Assembly: GCA_001795165.1 (NCBI GenBank)
Contig: MGNS01000101.1
Span: forward strand, 11,643 to 18,622
Source: Chloroflexi bacterium RBG_16_57_11
Lineage (GTDB): Bacteria > Chloroflexota > Anaerolineae > Anaerolineales > UBA4823
DNA: 6,980 nt
Reading direction: 5' to 3'
The notes beneath the pieces are model-generated. The model saw nothing but the letters and a program-made list of their open reading frames with translations, was not told where the DNA came from and did not search any database. Shown in pieces: positions 1 through 4,516 of this stretch (position 1 is the first letter of the stretch; each line of letters starts with the position of its first letter). The position numbers and the translations under genes were made by a program.

Positions 1-1228
1 GGCCGAGCCGGCTCTCGATCTCCGGCGCCAGTTTGGCAATCTCTACCGCCTGGGTTTCCAGAGCGCTGCGTAATTCATCATCGCTATGGCAGCGCACCCA
101 TTCCCGCAACGCTTCTACGAACGGCAGGTACGGTGAGGCAGTTTCATACTCATAACTGCCACCCCGTAAAACTACCGCATTACTCAGGCGGGCGATGACG
201 ATCAATTCGTTGGCCAGGCGCGTTTTCCCGATGCCCGGCTCGCCGGAAATCAGGGCCAGTTGCGCACGACCGCCTAGTGCACTTCTCCACAGCCGGTGCA
301 AGGTTTCCAGCTCGTCGCGGCGACCAACCAGCCGGCCGCGCGCCAGTTGCTCCAACAACGCATCCACATCTTTGACCTCGCGCAGCGGTGGTAGGACAGC
401 AATTAGGGATTGGTCCTCGACCTCTGCCAGGGCCTGCAATACTTCTTGGGCGGTCTGGAAGCGACGGTCCGGCTCTTTTGCCAGCAACTTAAGGATCGCA
501 CCTTCGAGCACAGCCGGTAAATCGACACGGTAAGTGCTGGGCGGGACCACCGGCGCATGAATGTGCTGCGAAATGACCGCCAGGGGGTTGTCGGCGTTGA
601 ACGGCAGCCGCCCGCACACCAGCTCATAGAGTATTACTCCCAAGGCATAGAGATCCGCCCGCCCATCCACCGGCTGGTTCAGCGCCATCTCAGGCGCCAT
701 GTATAGCACTGTTCCGCTTACCGCGCCTTCGCTGGTTATCCGCGAGGTAAACGAGCGCGCCAGGCCAAAATCGGTCAGCTTGGCCAGCCCCTCCGGTGTG
801 ACCAACACATTCTCGGGCTTTAAATCGCGATGGATGATGCCGTTGACGTGGGCGTGCTCCAACGCTGCGCAGATTTGACGGGTAATTGAGAGAATCTCGC
901 TTAGGCTCTCCGGGTGGAGCTCATAAAGCGAGGCACCCGCTACCAGCTCCATGACGATAAACGGCGATTTACCGGTTTGTCCTGCATCGTAAACGCTGAC
1001 GATGTTGGAATGGTTAAGACGGGCGGCTGCACGCGCCTCATTCAACAACCGTGCCTGCCCTTCGCTGCCTAAACCGGTGCCTGTGAGCAGCTTGACAGCC
1101 ACGGTACGCTCGAGTAGCGTGTCGTATCCGCGGTATACCGCACCCATACCGCCCTGCCCGATTACAGTGTCCAGACGGTAGCGATCATTAATTATTCGGC
1201 CAGCTTCTGGTTGATTTACAGTTGCCAT
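1..1228 (-). CDS. Ser/Thr protein kinase fused to a P-loop ATPase module (C-terminus outside the window)
   Basis: The frame is open from the ATG at 1226-1228 to the window edge, giving 409 residues and no stop. Residues 17 to about 265 form a complete eukaryotic-type (PknB/Hanks) kinase domain: glycine loop GQGGMGAVY at 24-32, VAVK lysine K46, catalytic HRDLKPEN at 133-140, DFG at 153-155 and APE at 178-180. All catalytic residues are present, so it should phosphorylate Ser/Thr on proteins. After a short linker, ARGRLVGRRDELETL (from about 296) opens an AAA_16-type ATPase with Walker A GEPGIGKT at 329-336. In this family the ATPase is usually followed by a long C-terminal part with TPR repeats or another sensor, which would lie off the left edge. 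No membrane segment is seen in the visible part, so it is probably cytoplasmic. The start has only a weak ribosome site (CTGAG), while a GGAG lies about 26 bases upstream without an ATG behind it, so the exact start is less sure than the product. It follows the phosphatase gene by 47 bases and is probably in the same operon. Confidence 0.93.
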   Translation of the reverse strand, partial: MATVNQPEAGRIINDRYRLDTVIGQGGMGAVYRGYDTLLERTVAVKLLTGTGLGSEGQARLLNEARAAARLNHSNIVSVYDAGQTGKSPFIVMELVAGASLYELHPESLSEILSITRQICAALEHAHVNGIIHRDLKPENVLVTPEGLAKLTDFGLARSFTSRITSEGAVSGTVLYMAPEMALNQPVDGRADLYALGVILYELVCGRLPFNADNPLAVISQHIHAPVVPPSTYRVDLPAVLEGAILKLLAKEPDRRFQTAQEVLQALAEVEDQSLIAVLPPLREVKDVDALLEQLARGRLVGRRDELETLHRLWRSALGGRAQLALISGEPGIGKTRLANELIVIARLSNAVVLRGGSYEYETASPYLPFVEALREWVRCHSDDELRSALETQAVEIAKLAPEIESRLG

Positions 1229-1275
1229 CGGCCAAAACTCAGTAATGAACTCCGACGATAAAAAAATCCGAATGC

Positions 1276-2589
1276 TTAAGTGCTGCGACGGACGATCATC
1301 AGTGTGATATCGTCGAAACCCGGTGCGCCGCCGGTGAAATCCTGGATCGCGCTCTCGAGCGCAATGCCAATCTGCTGCGCCGTTTCTTCGCGATGTGCCA
1401 GCACCAGGTTCTCCAGGTGATGCATACCGAAGCTATCCCCTTCCGGGTTGAGCGCATCGGTTATGCCATCCGTATAGAGCACCAGGAAATCCCCGGGGTT
1501 GAGCGCAAGGCTTCGATATTCGTAAGGGGTGTCGATTTCGACGCCTAGAGCCATACCCGTGCGACCCAAACGGCTCATTGCACCCTGACCGGGACGGTCG
1601 CCCCGCTGGTAGAACAACGCCGGATTGTGACCGGCGTTCACATAAGCCACTCGTCCCGCTTGAAGGTCCAGAAGGGCATAAAACAAGGTGATGAACATGC
1701 CACTGGTCGAATCCTGGCAGATCAAGCGGTTGGCCCTCTGGATACTTTCAGCCGGCGACAGATTTGGATCCAGGCTGGCTCTTACGATGCTACGGGACAG
1801 GGCCATGAACAACGCCGCCGGCATGCCTTTGTCCGAGACATCCGCCACCACCAAACCCAACTGCCCATTTTGGCTTGGTATAAAATCATAATAATCACCG
1901 GCTACCTGGCGAGCCGGCAGCCAGCGAGCCGCGAACTCCCAGCCCGGCGTTTCAGGGACCTCGGATGGCAGCAGGCTGAGCTGCACCTGGCGCGCCATTT
2001 GCAGCTCACGCTCCAGGCGACCTTTCTCCACCGCTAACTTATAAAGGCGGGCGTTCTCGATCGCGATCGAAGCACTGGAGGCAATCGAGTTGAGCAAATC
2101 CAGGTCCTCTTGACTGAAGATACCCGCCTGGATGCGATTATCCACATAAATCGTGCCAAGTATGCGATCCTGGATGTGCAGTGGTACGCAAAGGACCGAT
2201 CGCAGGCCGAGCAGCTTGACGCTCTGGCGCATACTGAAACGCGGATCGACCTGGGCGTCGCCGGTAAGCACTGGCTGGCCCTGGCGCGCCACCCCGTGCA
2301 CCACACTGAGTGAAATTTGGAACATGGGTTCCTGGATGGTGTTCTGATCCATACCACGGGCGGCGCGGAATGCCAGCTCACCTAAGTCATCAAAGAGCAT
2401 CAAAAAACCACGCTCAGCCCGGGTGGCGACAATCACTTCGTCCATCACCCGGTTGAGAACCTCGTCCAGATCCAACGAAGAGTTGAAGGTTTGTGAGAGC
2501 TGATACAACAACGTCAAACGCTCGCTGGAATGCAGCGAGCCTGGAGGGATCATGCCAGAAGATTGCGGAGGCAGGGAGGAATAAGACAT
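1276..2589 (-). CDS. GAF-domain PP2C/SpoIIE (RsbU-type) serine/threonine phosphatase
   Basis: This 437-residue protein should remove phosphate from Ser/Thr of a partner protein in response to a ligand or redox cue sensed by its GAF domain. A GAF domain spans about 38-178, ending in the typical IASSASIAIENARLY. A helical linker (about 180-208, ERELQMARQVQLSLLP) is the usual RsbU-type transmission helix. The SpoIIE/PP2C domain fills about 215-435 with metal-binding acidic motifs GDYYDF (231-236), VADVSDKGMPAAL (248-260), YVNAGHNPAL (316-325), LYTDGITDA (371-379) and GFDDITL (424-430). Nothing essential is missing. The frame extends 22 codons further to an ATG at 2655. I chose the ATG at 2589 because AGAGGT lies just ahead of it, the extra residues do not look like a domain, and a good -10 box overlaps the upstream ATG. 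A kinase gene follows 47 bases downstream, which suggests an antagonistic pair or a partner-switching pathway; the target protein is not in the window. Confidence 0.95.
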   Translation of the reverse strand: MSYSSLPPQSSGMIPPGSLHSSERLTLLYQLSQTFNSSLDLDEVLNRVMDEVIVATRAERGFLMLFDDLGELAFRAARGMDQNTIQEPMFQISLSVVHGVARQGQPVLTGDAQVDPRFSMRQSVKLLGLRSVLCVPLHIQDRILGTIYVDNRIQAGIFSQEDLDLLNSIASSASIAIENARLYKLAVEKGRLERELQMARQVQLSLLPSEVPETPGWEFAARWLPARQVAGDYYDFIPSQNGQLGLVVADVSDKGMPAALFMALSRSIVRASLDPNLSPAESIQRANRLICQDSTSGMFITLFYALLDLQAGRVAYVNAGHNPALFYQRGDRPGQGAMSRLGRTGMALGVEIDTPYEYRSLALNPGDFLVLYTDGITDALNPEGDSFGMHHLENLVLAHREETAQQIGIALESAIQDFTGGAPGFDDITLMIVRRST

Positions 2590-2653
2590 GCGACCTCTTA
2601 ATTTTAACTGTACCTGCATCGATAACGCTTGCAGGCACCTCCGTTCAATCTCC

Positions 2654-2682
2654 ATTATCCCATAGAGATGAACTTCGGTAAA
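2654..2682 (-). promoter_or_regulatory. Predicted sigma70-type promoter of the phosphatase-kinase pair
   Basis: Read on the minus strand there is a -35 box TTTACC (2677-2682), exactly 17 bases of spacer, and a -10 box GATAAT (2654-2659). Transcription would begin near 2647 and leave a leader of just under 60 bases before the ATG at 2589. The -10 overlaps the alternative upstream ATG at 2655, which argues against that longer start. This rests on consensus match and position only. Confidence 0.5.
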
Positions 2683-2693
2683 GCCTTGACCAT

Positions 2694-2710
2694 GGGCAAT
2701 GAATTTGCCC
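2694..2710. repeat. Inverted repeat upstream of the phosphatase promoter
   Basis: GGGCAA (2694-2699) and TTGCCC (2705-2710) form perfect 6-base arms around TGAAT. It lies about 12 bases upstream of the -35 box on the minus strand, where activators often bind. It could instead be a weak 3' hairpin for the small gene ending at 2796, but neither side has a T-run, so a regulatory site is the better guess. Confidence 0.35.
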
Positions 2711-2733
2711 CACAGCTCTCACGAATTGCCCCC
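2701..2733. repeat. Pair of 11-bp direct repeats, 22 bp apart
   Basis: GAATTTGCCCC (2701-2711) and GAATTGCCCCC (2723-2733) are close copies whose starts are 22 bases apart, about two helical turns, so a protein could contact both on the same face of the DNA. The first copy overlaps the inverted repeat at 2694-2710. They sit upstream of the predicted phosphatase promoter. No known regulator is assigned. Confidence 0.35.
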
Positions 2734-2745
2734 TTAATGCTAACC

Positions 2746-2758
2746 GTTATCTGATAAC
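2746..2758. promoter_or_regulatory. 13-bp palindrome, possible operator
   Basis: GTTATC and GATAAC are perfect 6-base arms around a single T. It lies in the gap between the end of the small helix-hairpin-helix gene (2796) and the phosphatase promoter. The one-base centre makes an RNA hairpin unlikely, so a dimeric DNA-binding protein site is the more natural reading. Chance occurrence is not excluded. Confidence 0.25.
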
Positions 2759-2795
2759 CACAAACCATTGAGCACTACAAGCCAGTGGCTCCCCG

Positions 2796-3047
2796 CTACC
2801 TTTTCATCTCGGCAGCGAAAGATAAACCCTTAGCGTCGAGAGCGCGGTGCAATTGATCCATAGCCTTTGATCCAATGCCATGTAATTGCCTGACCTCGGC
2901 TTCACTTAAAGCGGTCAACTGCTCGAGGCGAAATATGCCAGCCCCGGTCAGGGCCCGCCTTGCCGGCTGGGCCAGCTCAGCCGGCAGATCGCTCTCCACC
3001 TGATCGGATAGGTTGCTGGTGGCTGGTTGTGAAGTTGCTATCTTCAT
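2796..3047 (-). CDS. Small helix-hairpin-helix protein resembling the RNA polymerase alpha C-terminal domain
   Basis: An 83-residue protein with a disordered polar N-terminus (about 1-20), then a compact helical domain at about 21-77. The pattern of this domain, LTGAGIFRLEQLTALSEAEV and then LHGIGSKAMDQLHRAL (55-70), is that of the tandem helix-hairpin-helix fold in the RNA polymerase alpha-subunit C-terminal domain. The GIG turn at 57-59 is the typical backbone-binding hairpin. A DNA-binding or protein-docking role follows from the fold, but no specific target is known to me. AAGGA overlaps the stop of the preceding gene and lies seven bases before the ATG, and the gap between the two genes is four bases, so translation is probably coupled to the YdeI-like gene. 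The protein is far shorter than rpoA and is not a fragment of it, because it has its own start and ribosome site. Confidence 0.82.
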   Translation of the reverse strand: MKIATSQPATSNLSDQVESDLPAELAQPARRALTGAGIFRLEQLTALSEAEVRQLHGIGSKAMDQLHRALDAKGLSFAAEMKR

Positions 3048-3051
3048 CCGG

Positions 3052-3501
3052 TTATCCTTCTGTCAGGCTGGCCACGATTTTTGCGACTCGACGGTCGCGC
3101 GTCTCCTGGGCTTTTGCCGTCTCAACCTGGCGTACATATTCCTTGCGCATTGTGTACGATAGAGCATCGAAGGCAGCAATGGCACCCGGCTTTTCCGCCA
3201 GCGCTGCAGCCAAGTCAGCCGGAACCTCAACCGTCCGAGGCTCCAGATCGAGCTCGAGCGTCACCTCCACCTGATCGCCGGCTTTGACGCCAGCCGCCTC
3301 CCGGTGTTCGGCGCTCAACGGCAGCATGTACACATCACCGTACGCCGCAACGGTAGTGCGATAAGTGTATCCTGAGAGACTAACCTTGACAGGAGGCCTT
3401 TTCTTTGTACTCAGCGCCGCGACGGCCTCAGGCGGAACCGGCAGACCGGTAGCGTTCACCTGATCATTTTTCACAACGGTGGTTGTGAAGGTAGTTTTCA
3501 T
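3052..3501 (-). CDS. DUF1905 / YdeI-OmpD-associated (OmdA) family protein
   Basis: A 149-residue protein. Residues about 3-85 match the DUF1905 beta-barrel-like domain, with PPVKVSLSGYTYRTTVAAYG (36-55) followed by LPLSAEHREAAGVKAGDQVEV (60-80). Residues about 90-147 match the YdeI/OmdA helical tail, with its signature FDALSYTMRKEYVRQVETAK (111-130) and then ETRDRRV. The family is widespread in soil and environmental bacteria. Names such as bacteriocin protection come from a few enterobacterial studies and should not be taken as the function here. The start is supported by GGAG seven bases ahead of the ATG. There is no signal peptide or membrane segment. It lies 101 bases after the DUF2277 gene and four bases before the helix-hairpin-helix gene. 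Confidence 0.92.
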   Translation of the reverse strand: MKTTFTTTVVKNDQVNATGLPVPPEAVAALSTKKRPPVKVSLSGYTYRTTVAAYGDVYMLPLSAEHREAAGVKAGDQVEVTLELDLEPRTVEVPADLAAALAEKPGAIAAFDALSYTMRKEYVRQVETAKAQETRDRRVAKIVASLTEG

Positions 3502-3602
3502 CGCTCATCTCCATGATTCGAATTTTTTCCGGGCCAAGTCATTTCTCATTTTCTACCACCTGGTAACACAAAAGAACATTGCTGGAACGAAAAGGCATTA
3601 CC

Positions 3603-3875
3603 TTAGTCTCGACGAAACCTCTTGGCTGCGCGTGTCTTCGCCCTAACGTTTTCTTCGTTTCGATTCTTCGGCACTGCGCCAGTCTCAAGCAAGGCAAGCA
3701 TCCGGCTTGAGATCCGGGCAATATCATCCACCGCGGCGTAGAAAGCTGCCTCATTCACGCGGGAGGGTTTGTTGAATCCGCTGATTTTACGGACGAACTG
3801 CAACGACGCTTCCCGGATTTCTTCCTCAGTTACCGGCGGCTCGTAGTTGAATAACGGTTTGATGTTTCGACACAT
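3603..3875 (-). CDS. DUF2277 family protein
   Basis: A complete 90-residue protein that matches the DUF2277 family along its whole length. It starts MCRNIKPLFNYEPP (1-14), continues with EIREASLQFVRKISGF (19-34) and KPSRVNEAAF (36-45), and ends in a basic Arg/Lys-rich tail (about 70-90). The invariant start MCRNIK and the PSxxNEAAF motif are both intact. The biochemical role of the family is unknown; it is small, soluble and helical. A strong ribosome site GGAGG lies nine bases ahead of the ATG. It is the first gene of the minus-strand group that continues with the YdeI-like gene. Confidence 0.94.
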   Translation of the reverse strand: MCRNIKPLFNYEPPVTEEEIREASLQFVRKISGFNKPSRVNEAAFYAAVDDIARISSRMLALLETGAVPKNRNEENVRAKTRAAKRFRRD

Positions 3876-3952
3876 AACACTCTACCTCCAACCCAAGATT
3901 TCGTCCTCAGCGCTGATCAGATTGATTGGACTTCACCAAACGGAGCACTCTG

Positions 3953-4165
3953 TCAAGCCTCAGCCATTGGCGTGTCGAGAAACGTTGTCAGGATCGGCAG
4001 CGATAAATCGGCGTGAGACACCAATGACACGTGCGTTGTGCCCGGCAGCACAGCCAGCTGAGACTTCAGCAAGCCGGCTATATCCCCGGACACCGCTGCC
4101 CGATAGTCGAAACACCTCTACCGCGTGCTCAGGCCGGACGATATCAGAATGATCGAAGATGAAAT
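3953..4165 (-). pseudogene. Decayed C-terminal fragment of an alpha/beta hydrolase
   Basis: Two adjoining minus-strand frames together spell the end of an alpha/beta-hydrolase-fold protein. The upstream part (about 4165 to 4089) reads SDIVRPEHAVEVFRL, which matches the loop carrying the acid residue, usually written as GDxDIVRPEHAVEMFRL. The downstream part (about 4090 to the stop at 3953-3955) reads GDIAGLLKSQLAVLPGTTHV and ends in FLDTPMAEA; it carries the LPGTTH motif with the catalytic histidine. The frame changes once, near 4082-4093, by the equivalent of one inserted or two deleted bases. The N-terminal two thirds, including the nucleophile elbow, is absent: upstream of 4165 the sequence no longer resembles the family. 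It is therefore a dead remnant, probably left by a deletion or an insertion at this junction. Confidence 0.75.
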
Positions 4166-4294
4166 TACCCGATAAATAATACGATACTTGCCATAATATG
4201 TCAACTTCTCAATATCTAAGACCGTTACTATCATCCCAGACAGCGAACCTGGATCAATTTCTCAGATTGGCTTTTTCTCATGATCGGTTTCAGT

Positions 4295-4300
4295 TATAAT
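4295..4300 (+). promoter_or_regulatory. Possible -10 box (TATAAT) of the right-hand gene
   Basis: A perfect TATAAT sits in AT-rich DNA, but the -35 region at the proper distance (4271-4277) is only a T-run, and TTGGCT at 4267-4272 is too far away at 22 bases. If used, transcription would start near 4306 and leave a leader of about 210 bases. A second weak candidate is TTGCCA (4188-4193) with ATATCT (4212-4217). Confidence 0.35.
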
Positions 4301-4348
4301 ATTTGTCGTATTGGGGGGAGAGCGCGCAGCAAAATGCCAGCATTGTAG

Positions 4349-4360
4349 GGTTTCGAAACC
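4349..4360. promoter_or_regulatory. 12-bp perfect palindrome in the leader
   Basis: GGTTTCGAAACC reads the same on both strands. It lies about 45 bases downstream of the predicted start of transcription and about 155 bases before the ATG at 4517, a position fit for a repressor. With no loop it is not a useful RNA hairpin. Chance is possible. Confidence 0.25.
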
Positions 4361-4516
4361 AGCGCTTCCTCCTATACGCCTGGCTAAAATGCAGTTTTGC
4401 GGCTTCGCCAGAGAGCTAAGAGTTAATCACTTATCTGAGCGCTTCGCGCCGGACAGACGAAACAGCTTGATCCCTGGGCTAAAGGCGTTCTATTAACTCG
4501 ACAGTCAGAGGCTGCG

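Larger units (their letters stand above)
3876..4516. other. Intergenic junction without an intact gene
   Basis: This 641-base stretch lies between two divergently read blocks. The part next to the DUF2277 gene (3876-3952) must hold its upstream signals, but I see no convincing -35/-10 pair there. The part at 3953 to about 4165 is the hydrolase remnant listed separately. From about 4166 to 4310 the DNA becomes clearly AT-rich, and from 4311 to 4516 it forms the leader of the right-hand gene. Short open frames across it have no recognisable content and no ribosome sites. Confidence 0.7.

Noticed and set aside
195..627. Open frames on both strands inside the kinase gene
   Set aside because: They overlap the conserved kinase and ATPase coding frame, have low-complexity Ser/Arg composition typical of shadow frames and lack ribosome sites.
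1627..2381. Several frames of 64-136 codons inside the phosphatase gene
   Set aside because: All lie within the GAF-PP2C coding sequence, whose motifs are complete; none shows a family pattern.
2590..2655. 22-codon N-terminal extension of the phosphatase to the ATG at 2655
   Set aside because: The upstream ATG overlaps a good -10 box and no domain lies in the extra residues, while the ATG at 2589 has AGAGGT just ahead of it.
2694..2795. Intrinsic terminator for the helix-hairpin-helix gene
   Set aside because: The hairpins here are short and no T-run follows on the minus strand, so a terminator call is not supported.
2414..3287. Frames at 2414-2638, 2493-2681, 2960-3274 and 3081-3287
   Set aside because: They are antisense or out-of-frame shadows of the phosphatase, helix-hairpin-helix and YdeI-like genes.
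3554..3565. TACCACCTGGTA imperfect palindrome between the DUF2277 and YdeI-like genes
   Set aside because: Five-base arms only, no promoter beside it and no T-run; indistinguishable from chance.
3539..3754. 71-codon minus-strand frame
   Set aside because: It overlaps the DUF2277 gene, which matches its family from end to end; this frame has no recognisable content.
3847..4152. 101-codon plus-strand frame over the start of the DUF2277 gene and the hydrolase remnant
   Set aside because: It is antisense to both and its sequence resembles nothing known; the minus-strand readings explain the region.
4311..4496. 61-codon plus-strand frame (TTG start) ahead of the large gene
   Set aside because: No ribosome site, non-ATG start, no family pattern; more likely untranslated leader. 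A CxxC near its start is not enough.
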